From positions 1-64,000 of the forward strand of contig CACMJS010000004.1 in the NCBI GenBank assembly GCA_902614085.1: a stretch of 64,000 nucleotides of DNA, given 5' to 3'. The notes beneath the pieces were generated by a model. That model did not search any database and was not told the DNA's origin. It saw nothing but the letters and a program-made list of their open reading frames with translations. The stretch's first letter is position 1. Each line of letters opens with the position of its first letter. The stretch is from an uncultured Alphaproteobacteria bacterium. GTDB taxonomy: Bacteria > Pseudomonadota > Alphaproteobacteria > HIMB59 > GCA-002718135. Made by a program: the position numbers and the translations under genes. This document shows positions 9,016 through 18,054 of this stretch, piece after piece.

Positions 9016-10064
9016 TTAACGAAAGTGGTATTCTAAATATAAATACAAAAAACTTAATTTATAATTACAATTTTTTTAAAAAACTTAAAAAGAACTTAAT
9101 CGTAGCTCCAACAATAAAAGCTAATGCTTACGGATTAGGAGATAAGAAAATTTATAATCTTTTATTAAATCAAGGTTGTAAACATTTTTTTGTTGCAACA
9201 TTAAGCGAAGGATTAAGATTAAATAATAAAAATAAATTAATTAAAATATATGTTCTTAATGGATTACAAAATTATAAATTGCATAATTTCACAAATGCAA
9301 ATTTAATACCTGTAGTAAATACTATTGAAGAATATAACAGAATAAAAAATACAAAAATAGATTTTGCTATTCATATAGATACAGGCATAAATAGACTAGG
9401 CATTTCATCTAAAGATGTAAAAATGTTAGATTTAAAAAATCGAAATATCAAATTAGTAATTAGTCATTTATCGAGTTCTGATGAATACAAGGTAAAATAC
9501 AACGTTAAACAAAAAAAACTTTTTAATTCTTTTGTTAAAAAAAATTCTAAAGGTGTTATTTTTAGCTTAGCTAATGCTCATGGCTCAATTCTAGATAAAA
9601 CATATTTATACGATATGATTAGACCTGGTATTGGTATTTATGGTTGTTATGAAAATAAACAATTAGAAAATAAAATTAAAAATGTAATCAATTTTAAAGG
9701 AAAGATAATCCAAATTAAAGATTTACAAAAAAATCAATACATTGGATATAATCGTACATTCAAAACAAAAACTAAAACAAAAGTGGCAATAATTGGTCTT
9801 GGTTACGAAGATGGAATACCTAGATTGTTGAGCAATAAAGGTTTTGTTTATTTTAAAAAAGATAGATTTAAGATTATTGGAAGAATTTCAATGGATTCAT
9901 TTACAATAGACATATCAAAATGTAGTCATGATTTAAAAGTAGGAATGTACGTAGATATTATTAATGAAGAACATAAGGTAGATAAATTTGCTAAAAAATG
10001 CAAAACTATATCATACGAAGTTTTAACTTCTATTGGTAATAGAGTGTATAGAAATTATGAGTAA
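9012..10064 (+). CDS. alr: Alanine racemase
   Basis: Alr converts L- to D-alanine for peptidoglycan, using PLP. The PLP-binding lysine is Lys36 in PTIKANAYGLGD. The second catalytic base is Tyr246 in IGYNRTF, with MIRPGIGIYG and GRISMDS also typical. It starts with GTG overlapping the dnaB stop (GTGA), so translational coupling is likely. Its length of 350 aa is slightly compact. The dnaB-alr order is common in alphaproteobacteria. Confidence 0.92.
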   Translation: MINESGILNINTKNLIYNYNFFKKLKKNLIVAPTIKANAYGLGDKKIYNLLLNQGCKHFFVATLSEGLRLNNKNKLIKIYVLNGLQNYKLHNFTNANLIPVVNTIEEYNRIKNTKIDFAIHIDTGINRLGISSKDVKMLDLKNRNIKLVISHLSSSDEYKVKYNVKQKKLFNSFVKKNSKGVIFSLANAHGSILDKTYLYDMIRPGIGIYGCYENKQLENKIKNVINFKGKIIQIKDLQKNQYIGYNRTFKTKTKTKVAIIGLGYEDGIPRLLSNKGFVYFKKDRFKIIGRISMDSFTIDISKCSHDLKVGMYVDIINEEHKVDKFAKKCKTISYEVLTSIGNRVYRNYE

Positions 10065-12408
10065 AGAATTAAAATTTATTTTATCTATTTTTTTTATTCT
10101 ATCTTTATTTTTTGCCAGTTTTTATATTAAAGATTTTAGAATAGATGCTTCTTCTGATAGTCTGGTATCACAAGGTGATGAAGATTTTAAATATTTTTCT
10201 TATTATCAAGATTTATTTCCTACAAAAAATAGTCTTGTAATAGCTATAAAAAGTAAAGATAAAATAGATAAGTTATTATTAACTGAAATAGAAAAGATAA
10301 GCAAAAAATTATCGGTATTACCAGAGGTGTATTCTGTTTTTAATATTAATAAAGCCCCTATTCTTCTTTTAAATAAAACTAACCTTTTAGATTTAGCAAA
10401 TGATAATTATGAAACTATAATAGATACCAATTTAGCAATTAAAGATGTTTTGGATGAGTTTGCAAAAAGTCCTATCTATAGTGATCAAATTATTAATGAG
10501 AATAAAAATATAACTTCTATTGTAATTTTCCTTAATGAAAACAATAAAGCACTTGATCTTAAAGAAAACAAAAATTTATACCTATCTCAAGGAAAATATT
10601 ACAGCATAAAAACAGAAATAGACAAAGAGAGAAATGAATTAATTAAAAAAATAAGAAATATTATTACTAATAGCAATAAAGATTTTACATACTATTTAGG
10701 TGGGGTAGAAATGATATCAAGCGATGTTATTTCTTATGTAAAAAATGATATTTTAACATTCAGTTTAATTGTACTTTTAATTATAATTTTAATTCTTTTC
10801 CTAATTTTTAGAAGAGTCAAATGGGTATTTGCTATTTTATTTACGTCAATTAGTGCTGTTTATTTGTCAATAGGTTTAGCTGGTTTTATTAATTTTGAAA
10901 TTACAGCAGTTTCAGCAAACTTCTTATCCTTAATGTTTGTTTTATCTATTTCTATGAATGTTCATATAATGAATAATTATTTACAAAGGGATATAAAAAT
11001 TATTGAAAATTTTAGAATGATGTTTTGGCCTTGTTTTTATACCTTTCTAACTACAATTGTTGCTTTTGTATCGCTAGTAATATCAGATATTAAACCTGTA
11101 ATTGATTTTGGAATTATAATGATAATAGCATTATTAATAGTATTAATTTCATCATTTGTAATCTTACCTCTAATTGTTTCTTTCTTTTCAAAGGAGGAAA
11201 AAAGCTATTCTCTAAATTTGAGTTTTTTAAAATCATTTTATCCTTTTGCATATAAGAATAGTAAATATATTCTTGGATTAAACATTCTAATATTTTGCAT
11301 ATCTCTATATGGAATCACCAATCTGAATGTTGAAAACTCATTTATAAAATATTTTAAAAAAAATACAGAAATTTATAAAGGAATGTATCTTATAGATAAT
11401 GAATTAGGTGGAACTACACCATTAGATATTATTCTTAAATTCAAAAATGATGATCAAATAATTGATACAACAATAAAATCTGAAGAAGAAGATGATTTAG
11501 AAATTGAAGATGATTTTTTCTCAGATGATATGTTTGGAGAAGATAATAATATTTGGTTCACAAATGAAAAAATTGAAACAATCAAATTTGTTCATCAATA
11601 TTTAGAAAATAGAATAGAAATTGGTAAAGTTACTTCAATTTATTCACTTATAGACACTGCTAATCAAATAAACAAAAGTGATTTATCAATGTTTGAATTA
11701 TCAGTATTATATAGTGAAATACCTATTAATTATAAAACAGATTTAATTGATCCTTATCTAAATGTTGAAAAAAACATGATAAAAATTTCTACAAGAGTTA
11801 AAGATTCGAAAAATATTAAAAGAAATGATCTTATTAATGACATCAATTCTTTTTTATTAAATGAATTTGATAACTTGGAAGAATTTAAAGTTAACGGTCT
11901 ATTAGTATTATATAATAACATGTTAAAATCTTTATTTAGCTCACAAATAAAGTCCTTAGGTTTTGTAATTTTAGCTATTTTTATAATGTTTATAATATTA
12001 TTTAGATCTTTAAAATTAAGTATAATTGGAATAATTCCGAATATTTTTGCTTCAACTTTTATTCTTGGTTTAATTGGATTGCTTAAAATACCACTTGATA
12101 TAATGACAATTACAATTGCAGCAATATCAATTGGTATAGCGGTTGATAATACAATACATTATATCTATCGTTACAAGGAAAATCTAAAGTTAGGTAGAAA
12201 ACATAGTGAAATGATTGAAAAAACACATTTAACTGTAGGTAATGCAGTTTTAATTACATCTATTGCAATAACTGCAGGGTTCCTTACTCTTTGTCTATCA
12301 AACTTTGTTCCTACAGTTTATTTTGGTCTATTTACTAGTTTAGCAATGATATTTGCTATGATAGGAGTGCTAATTACTTTACCATCAATATTAAAATATC
12401 AAAAATGA
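10057..12408 (+). CDS. MMPL/RND-superfamily exporter
   Basis: This is a membrane transporter of the MMPL type (related to HpnN-like and sterol-sensing-domain RND proteins), 783 aa from the chosen start. It has a two-fold layout: TM1, a periplasmic loop and a block of five TMs (about residues 225-400), then a repeat of the same. The second half contains GIAVDNTIHYIYRYKE, typical of MMPL domains. I prefer the ATG at 10057 over the track's 10033 because it leaves only an 8-bp overlap with alr. An unusual acidic stretch (EEEDDLEIEDDFFSDDMFGED) lies in the second periplasmic loop. The substrate is unknown, with lipids or hopanoids a family-based guess. Confidence 0.82.
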   Translation: MSKELKFILSIFFILSLFFASFYIKDFRIDASSDSLVSQGDEDFKYFSYYQDLFPTKNSLVIAIKSKDKIDKLLLTEIEKISKKLSVLPEVYSVFNINKAPILLLNKTNLLDLANDNYETIIDTNLAIKDVLDEFAKSPIYSDQIINENKNITSIVIFLNENNKALDLKENKNLYLSQGKYYSIKTEIDKERNELIKKIRNIITNSNKDFTYYLGGVEMISSDVISYVKNDILTFSLIVLLIIILILFLIFRRVKWVFAILFTSISAVYLSIGLAGFINFEITAVSANFLSLMFVLSISMNVHIMNNYLQRDIKIIENFRMMFWPCFYTFLTTIVAFVSLVISDIKPVIDFGIIMIIALLIVLISSFVILPLIVSFFSKEEKSYSLNLSFLKSFYPFAYKNSKYILGLNILIFCISLYGITNLNVENSFIKYFKKNTEIYKGMYLIDNELGGTTPLDIILKFKNDDQIIDTTIKSEEEDDLEIEDDFFSDDMFGEDNNIWFTNEKIETIKFVHQYLENRIEIGKVTSIYSLIDTANQINKSDLSMFELSVLYSEIPINYKTDLIDPYLNVEKNMIKISTRVKDSKNIKRNDLINDINSFLLNEFDNLEEFKVNGLLVLYNNMLKSLFSSQIKSLGFVILAIFIMFIILFRSLKLSIIGIIPNIFASTFILGLIGLLKIPLDIMTITIAAISIGIAVDNTIHYIYRYKENLKLGRKHSEMIEKTHLTVGNAVLITSIAITAGFLTLCLSNFVPTVYFGLFTSLAMIFAMIGVLITLPSILKYQK

Positions 12409-12950
12409 CTTTTTTAAACTTTGAGTTAATATTTTTCGATTATGTAGTGTTAATTTTAACTGCAGTATTTGTCATTTTTAGTTTCTGGAAAGGATTTATC
12501 AATTCTATATTAGGGTTATTAACATGGGTCGGTTCTGTATTTGTTACCATATATAGTTATCAATATCTTTCAGATTTTTTAAGTGAACAACTCTTAAATA
12601 TTAATTTTTTACAAAGATTTGAACAGTTTGTAAGCGTTATAAGTATAATTATTTCAATACCAGTAATTTTCTTAATTAGTTTATTTATATTAAAAAGAAT
12701 AAGAAAATTTTTAAATAGTGACTTAGATAAACAAATTTTAGGAGTGATATTTGATAAATTTTTTGGAATTTTATATGGCATTCTATTTTCATATATAATT
12801 TATAGTAGTGTTTTGTACTTAACTGATAATAATGATGTTGAGATATTGAAAAATTTTCATTTATTTTTTGTAGAAAATTCAAATATTCTCATGCAAATTT
12901 CTGAATATAATCATAGTATTATTGAGAGTTATGCGAGTACAGATCAATAA
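12405..12950 (+). CDS. CvpA family membrane protein
   Basis: This small integral membrane protein (181 aa) has four predicted membrane helices and fits the CvpA/colicin V production family. It shows the N-terminal FDYVVLILTAVFVIFSFWKGF and a LLTWVGSV segment. CvpA proteins have been linked to envelope homeostasis, but a molecular function is not established. It overlaps the MMPL gene by 4 bp (ATGA) and is probably its partner in one transcript. It faces der across a 3-bp gap. Confidence 0.8.
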   Translation: MTFLNFELIFFDYVVLILTAVFVIFSFWKGFINSILGLLTWVGSVFVTIYSYQYLSDFLSEQLLNINFLQRFEQFVSVISIIISIPVIFLISLFILKRIRKFLNSDLDKQILGVIFDKFFGILYGILFSYIIYSSVLYLTDNNDVEILKNFHLFFVENSNILMQISEYNHSIIESYASTDQ

Positions 12951-12953
12951 TTA

Positions 12954-14243
12954 CTAATCATAAGGGTTCTTAGATTTAGAAAATAAAATTTTTAAATTTC
13001 TACTTTTAATTTTAAAGAAATTATAAAAATTATTAAGCAAATATCTTTTATATGTATTAGATATTTCTTTAGAAAAATTTGAAAAAATTTTTATTGTTAA
13101 AGGATTTTTTGAAACCTGAGTGCCATATTTGAATTTCACTTCTTTTCCATTTATTCTTGGATGAGAATTATTTTCAATAACATGATTTAACCACTTATTA
13201 ATTTGTGAAGTTGATATATTTTTATTTATTTCTAAAATAAGTTCACGAATCTTATTTTTTAAAAATAAAATATCTTTTTTATTTAGTGTTGAAATTGGTA
13301 TAATAGTTATATTTTTAGATTGAGAAAATTCATAATAAATATCCTTAATTAATTCATTAATTACTTTCTTTTTGTTTTTTTTAACTAAATCAGTTTTATT
13401 AATTATAAATAATAAAATATTAGATTTTTGATAAATTAAATTAAATATTTTTTTAGACTGAGTATCAAAGCCTTGTACAATATCAATAAGGAAAATATTT
13501 AAATTAATTTCATTGATGATCGATAAAGTTTTTTTGGTGACATAAAAATCAAGACTATTTTTATCAATTTTATTTTTTTTTATTAAACCTGCAGTATCTT
13601 TAATTGAATAGGTATTACCTTTAAAATTATAAGAAGAAGAAACAATATCGGTTGTAGTTTTTGGTTGATTACTAACTATTGATCTCTCAAATCCAACTAA
13701 TTTGTTTAAGAGAGTACTTTTTCCTACATTTGTTTTGCCAAATAACCCTAAAGAAAAATCGTAATTTATTAACTTATTATCTTTAACATCATATTTTGAT
13801 AAAAAATCTAAAAAACCTGTAATGCCTATATTATGTGAACATGAGATAAAAAAAACATTCTTGATGCCAAGGTTGTCAATTTTTTTATCTTGTTTAAAGT
13901 TATCATCTTTATTAATTATAACTATTATTTCCTTATTAAATTTTCTTAATTCATTGATCAATTCTTTATCTATAAAATAATTCTCAGCTTTGTAGTCAAT
14001 AACATAAACAAAAATATCTATTTTACTTATTATATTACTAACATTCTTTGTTACTAAACTTTTTTGATTAATTATTCCTGGTGTATCATATACATCAATA
14101 TTTCTATTTGATTTAAGAGGCGATACGTGCCAATCTCTTGTTGTGCCAATGGTATCATGAATTATATTATTATTTTTATTTGTAATTAAATTATAAAGTG
14201 ATGTTTTGCCAACATTTGGCATACCTAAAATTAATATATTCAT
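12954..14243 (-). CDS. der: Ribosome-assembly GTPase Der (EngA)
   Basis: Der has two tandem GTPase domains and a KH-like C-terminal domain, and acts in 50S maturation. The two P-loops are GMPNVGKT (7-14) and GKTNVGKS (169-176). Each domain also has its G3 (DTPG, DTAG) and G4 (NKDD, NKTD) motifs. The C-terminal part has HPRINGKEVKFKYGTQ, typical of the KH domain. At 429 aa it is slightly short. It follows the bamB-like gene by 1 bp, the same yfgM-bamB-der order seen in E. coli. Confidence 0.93.
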   Translation of the reverse strand: MNILILGMPNVGKTSLYNLITNKNNNIIHDTIGTTRDWHVSPLKSNRNIDVYDTPGIINQKSLVTKNVSNIISKIDIFVYVIDYKAENYFIDKELINELRKFNKEIIVIINKDDNFKQDKKIDNLGIKNVFFISCSHNIGITGFLDFLSKYDVKDNKLINYDFSLGLFGKTNVGKSTLLNKLVGFERSIVSNQPKTTTDIVSSSYNFKGNTYSIKDTAGLIKKNKIDKNSLDFYVTKKTLSIINEINLNIFLIDIVQGFDTQSKKIFNLIYQKSNILLFIINKTDLVKKNKKKVINELIKDIYYEFSQSKNITIIPISTLNKKDILFLKNKIRELILEINKNISTSQINKWLNHVIENNSHPRINGKEVKFKYGTQVSKNPLTIKIFSNFSKEISNTYKRYLLNNFYNFFKIKSRNLKILFSKSKNPYD

Positions 14244-14244
14244 T

Positions 14245-15489
14245 TTAATAAATGTATGTAATACCTTTTTCAGTACTTATAATAATTTTATTTTGATAAT
14301 TATAAACTTTATTAATATTTTTAATTTTAAGATTTACGGTTTCTTGAATTTCAAGATTTTGATCTAAAATAATTATTTCACCATTATCTGTAAATAAATG
14401 CATATTTTTATTTATGATTAAAGAATTTATTATTTTTGATTTTTTATTTAATATTTTGTTAATATTAATTCTTGAGAATAAATTTCCATTCTGAATATTG
14501 TAAAATTCAACATAATTTTCATTTTTAGAAATTAGTGAATTATTAAATAATACAGCTGAAGAAGAGTTATTTATTCTAAAATCAGCTAATATAAACTTGT
14601 TTTTATTTATGTCATAAGTATGAATAATTTTTCCATCATCAAAATAAACTAGAAAATTTTTGTAAAGGTGTATTTGATCTTTTAAATTATTAAGTGAAGT
14701 ATTAAGTTCAATATTATCAAAATTTAATCTATGTTCCTCAAACAAGTATGTGTCTAGAGAGTTAAATTCACTATTAGGGAGTATAAAAAAAACAATATTA
14801 AAATAATTTTCAATCTTACCTCCCGATGATTGAATTATATTACTTGATTTAAAAGCTTTCTCATAAATTGTGTCTCCACTTAAAATTGATAAGAAAACTA
14901 TATTTTCTGGATATAATATTATTAGATAGTCATTAAATATTTTGACTGGAGTATTTAATAAATCTTCATTTTTAAATAACCAAATAACTTGACCTAATTT
15001 ATTAATTCTAACGACATCTCCTGATTTAAAAGCAATAATAAAATCATTATTATAAAGAGAAAAAGATATAGGTACTTTTTTTACATTATCTAAATCAACA
15101 TTAATTCTTTCAATCAACTTTCCACTATTTAAATCAAACTTTAAGAGTTCCCCATCTTTATTTAATGAGTAAATACTTTCATCAAGTTGAATAACATTTA
15201 TTGATTCGTTATTTTGATATTTTGATTCATAGTTATTAATTTTTAATACAGCTAGATCTTTATCTAAAAAATTATAGTCAGATGCTTTATATGTATAATT
15301 ATCAATTACGTTTTCATCATATTGTTCAAAAACACTAAAATCTAAAAATTCTTCTGTTTCTAATTGAAAGTTATAATTTTGAGAATCTATAGTTTCATTA
15401 TTTGTTAATGATGAAATCGTATCCTGACATGAAAAAATTAATACGAAAGATAGATATAGCGATATTCTACTTATAAAGCTGAAACTCAT
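14245..15489 (-). CDS. bamB: BamB-like outer-membrane assembly lipoprotein
   Basis: A hydrophobic N-terminal segment ends in a lipobox-like LIFSC, predicting a lipoprotein. The rest is a low-similarity beta-propeller with PQQ-type repeats such as SLNKDGELLKFDLNSGKLI and INKLGQVIWLFKNEDLLNTPV. BamB assists outer-membrane protein insertion by the Bam complex. The assignment rests on the lipobox, the propeller repeats and the position between a YfgM-like gene and der. The sequence itself is very diverged and rich in Asn/Ile. It overlaps the upstream gene by 23 bp. Confidence 0.75.
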   Translation of the reverse strand: MSFSFISRISLYLSFVLIFSCQDTISSLTNNETIDSQNYNFQLETEEFLDFSVFEQYDENVIDNYTYKASDYNFLDKDLAVLKINNYESKYQNNESINVIQLDESIYSLNKDGELLKFDLNSGKLIERINVDLDNVKKVPISFSLYNNDFIIAFKSGDVVRINKLGQVIWLFKNEDLLNTPVKIFNDYLIILYPENIVFLSILSGDTIYEKAFKSSNIIQSSGGKIENYFNIVFFILPNSEFNSLDTYLFEEHRLNFDNIELNTSLNNLKDQIHLYKNFLVYFDDGKIIHTYDINKNKFILADFRINNSSSAVLFNNSLISKNENYVEFYNIQNGNLFSRININKILNKKSKIINSLIINKNMHLFTDNGEIIILDQNLEIQETVNLKIKNINKVYNYQNKIIISTEKGITYIY

Positions 15490-16129
15490 GAATCTTTTTC
15501 ACTCTTTCTTTTGTAGAGGCAGAAATCAAACTTGAATTAAATATTTCATTATATTTATCCAAAGCTTTTGAATTACTATATTCAGATTTATTAAGATCAA
15601 TTTCTGTAACGATTAATAAATATTCTAATTCTTTTTTAATAGAAAAATAACTATCCAACTCATCGTTAATACTATTTATATAAATTGATATATCATTTAA
15701 ATAATTATTAGTATTGTCTTCATAAGATGCATTAATCATTGTGTATGAAGCATTTGCAGCGATAGCCGATTTATACAGATCATCTAAATTTGATGATGCA
15801 AGTAATTCTTTATACAATTCATTAGAGTAACTAAAATTTTTGTTTTCATTATTTTGCTGAATTAATTTTAATTTTGATAAAATAGAAAAAATATTATCAT
15901 CAACAATTAATTTTTCTAAACTACTTAAATCATTTTGATCATCTTGGATAATATCAAAAAAACTTATACTTGAGTTTTTAATATCTTGAACTTTAAAATA
16001 ATTATATGTTTGGAAACCAATAAATATAATTAGCAAAATTAGTAATGAAATTATTAATTGTATGTAGTTTTGAAAAATAAAATTTTGTATTTTTTTTAAT
16101 GAACTATTATTTTTATTCTCTTCACTCAT
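15467..16129 (-). CDS. YfgM-like periplasmic TPR membrane protein
   Basis: This 220-aa protein has a short cytosolic N-terminus, one membrane helix (about residues 22-42: YIQLIISLLILLIIFIGFQTY) and a helical periplasmic domain. That is the layout of YfgM, an ancillary SecYEG/periplasmic-chaperone factor with TPR-like repeats. Its position directly ahead of bamB and der supports the call. Sequence conservation is weak, so the identification is mostly architectural. Confidence 0.65.
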   Translation of the reverse strand: MSEENKNNSSLKKIQNFIFQNYIQLIISLLILLIIFIGFQTYNYFKVQDIKNSSISFFDIIQDDQNDLSSLEKLIVDDNIFSILSKLKLIQQNNENKNFSYSNELYKELLASSNLDDLYKSAIAANASYTMINASYEDNTNNYLNDISIYINSINDELDSYFSIKKELEYLLIVTEIDLNKSEYSNSKALDKYNEIFNSSLISASTKERVKKIHEFQLYK

Positions 16130-16130
16130 A

Positions 16131-16682
16131 CTATTTCCACTTTATTGAACAACCAATACTATTCATTTGATTAGTTGGACCTGCTCCCTCATTTTTGATT
16201 TTAATCATTGCATTAAAAAGATCTCTTTCAATATTTGAATTTTGATTTGCATTCATTACACCTGAGTCTATTCTACCTCTATACTTTAATTTAAGATCTT
16301 TATCAAAACCGAAAAAATCTGGAGTACAAACAGCATTATAATTTTTTGCCACTTCTTGTGATTCATCATAAAGATACGGAAAATTAAATTTATATTTATC
16401 AGAGAAAATTTTCATATTATCAAATGAATCATCGGGATAGTTAATTACATCATTAGACATAATAGCAATTGTATTTATTGAGTGCTCTAGTAACTCATCA
16501 GCATCTTTTTTTAATCTACTTGCAATTGCTTTAACATATGGACAATGATTACATATAAAAACAATAACAGTACCATTTAATCCTTTTGCATTATCTAATG
16601 AAAGCATTTCATCATCAATATTTTTAAGATTAAATGATGGTGCTAATAAATCTAAATTATCATTTGGAGCATTTACAGGCAT
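16131..16682 (-). CDS. Thioredoxin-family redoxin (AhpC/TSA-like)
   Basis: This 183-aa protein has the thioredoxin fold of the redoxin group: APSFNLKNID at the start, then VIVFICNHCPYVKAIASRL with a CNHC redox pair near residues 49-52. It ends with GCSIKWK, typical of a widespread family annotated as thioredoxin family protein. No signal peptide is seen, so it is probably cytosolic. It likely heads the minus-strand yfgM-bamB-der run (1-bp gap) and is divergent from the DUF2794 gene, with only 24 bp between starts. The physiological substrate is unknown. Confidence 0.78.
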   Translation of the reverse strand: MPVNAPNDNLDLLAPSFNLKNIDDEMLSLDNAKGLNGTVIVFICNHCPYVKAIASRLKKDADELLEHSINTIAIMSNDVINYPDDSFDNMKIFSDKYKFNFPYLYDESQEVAKNYNAVCTPDFFGFDKDLKLKYRGRIDSGVMNANQNSNIERDLFNAMIKIKNEGAGPTNQMNSIGCSIKWK

Positions 16683-16706
16683 AAATTTTTGTTATATTCT
16701 TAAATT

Positions 16707-17036
16707 ATGAGCTTAGTAACATCTAGTGGTTCAACTAACAATCACAATCTCTACTTTTCCAAAGATGAACTTGTCAAAATCCTAAATATTTATTCTAAAG
16801 GAGTTTCTAATGGAGAATGGAAAGATTATGCTATTGATTTTAATAAAAATAATGCATTTTTTTATATATTTAAACATACCTATTCAAGTCCAGATTATGT
16901 ACTAAACAAATATTTAGAAAACAAAAGAAAAAAAATTTTCTATACTTTAATTTCTAAAAACTTTAATAGAAAATTTGAAAGTATTGATAATTTAATTACA
17001 ACATTAAGCAGAAAAACATTCAAAATTATAAATTGA
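16707..17036 (+). CDS. DUF2794 family protein
   Basis: This 109-aa protein matches the alphaproteobacterial DUF2794 family, with YFSKDELVKILNIYSKGV followed by GEWKDYAIDFNKNNAFFYIF. The family is conserved across Alphaproteobacteria and has no established function that I know of. It is a single gene with a short divergent upstream gap to the redoxin gene and a 162-bp gap downstream. The C-terminal third is lysine-rich. Confidence 0.8.
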   Translation: MSLVTSSGSTNNHNLYFSKDELVKILNIYSKGVSNGEWKDYAIDFNKNNAFFYIFKHTYSSPDYVLNKYLENKRKKIFYTLISKNFNRKFESIDNLITTLSRKTFKIIN

Positions 17037-17198
17037 AATTCTTTATAAATTACTTTTAGCAATTCTATCTAAATTTTTTTAATTTAAAAGTAAATGATCA
17101 AAACAATAATTTTAACTTTGATTATTTAATGTTTTCATCAAATAAAAAATTAATTAGTGTAATTAAAAATTAAAAAAAAATTTTAAATAATCTCAGAA
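17037..17198. other. Non-coding gap, nothing recognised
   Basis: These 162 bp between the convergent ends of the DUF2794 gene and the 2OG oxygenase gene are almost pure A/T. I found no hairpin with a stable GC stem, no tRNA-like fold and no ORF longer than about a dozen codons. Confidence 0.5.
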
Positions 17199-17981
17199 TT
17201 ACTTATTTTTTTCATAAACTGAAGAAGCTGAATTGATATCTGATCTTTTTTTTATAAGATCTAAAACTGATTTATCATCTTTTTGTTCTTCTGTAGGAGC
17301 AAAAAGAGCTTTTCCTCTTTTATCAATATTTTTGGGGGGTTTAGTAAGATAATAAACAGCAATACTTTTTCTAAATTCATCATTTGGACATTCAAGAGGA
17401 CTTGGTAATCCATGCCAGCTATTTTGTGATGTATCAAAAATTACCGCCCTATTAAAGAAAGGTATAACTTCTTTTTGAAGGTTGCCAGGCTCTTTAGAAC
17501 TTTTATTATCCCAAAAACCTAAATTACCCTTCCATTCAGCTTTCCAATTAGAATTCAAATAAATTATAATATTAATCTTTCGTTGTAAAAGAAGTTTTGG
17601 ATGTAGTGAGTAATCAAGATGAGTATTTAATTTACCTCCCCTTTTATGTATGTGCCAACCACCACCGTTCAACCCAGCATCAGATGATAAAATGTTAGAT
17701 CCAAATAATGATTTAGAAAGAATATTTACAAAATCAGATGAATTCAGATAGTCGAATACTTTATAAGTTAAACTAGGAAAGATATTCCAATTATTACATA
17801 CTTTTTTAACTTCAATTGCATTACCATACTCTTTCCAAATATTATTGTCAAAATTTGGAAATTCTTTTTCTAAATTTTTAGCAATTTCTTTATTAAAAAA
17901 ATTATCTATAATTATATGAGAGAATGGTTTTGCGTCTTTCCACAGTTTTGATTTATTTTTTAATGCATCAATGTTAATCAT
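17199..17981 (-). CDS. 2-oxoglutarate/Fe(II) oxygenase, substrate unknown
   Basis: This 260-aa protein has a double-stranded beta-helix oxygenase core. The iron triad is His121 and Asp123 in THLDYS plus His190 in SWHGLP, with a likely 2OG-binding Arg204 in FRKSIAVYYL. The GGGWHIHKRGGKLNTHLDY segment resembles the prolyl-4-hydroxylase-type 2OG-Fe(II) oxygenases found near sugar or glycan genes elsewhere. Here it stands alone between DUF2794 and guaA, on the minus strand. No signal peptide is visible. The substrate cannot be inferred. Confidence 0.75.
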   Translation of the reverse strand: MINIDALKNKSKLWKDAKPFSHIIIDNFFNKEIAKNLEKEFPNFDNNIWKEYGNAIEVKKVCNNWNIFPSLTYKVFDYLNSSDFVNILSKSLFGSNILSSDAGLNGGGWHIHKRGGKLNTHLDYSLHPKLLLQRKINIIIYLNSNWKAEWKGNLGFWDNKSSKEPGNLQKEVIPFFNRAVIFDTSQNSWHGLPSPLECPNDEFRKSIAVYYLTKPPKNIDKRGKALFAPTEEQKDDKSVLDLIKKRSDINSASSVYEKNK

Positions 17982-18054
17982 AAAGAATTAAATTTTATTG
18001 TTTATAATAAAGTATTCATAGAGTATTTTCATTAAAAAGTTTATATCTATAATA

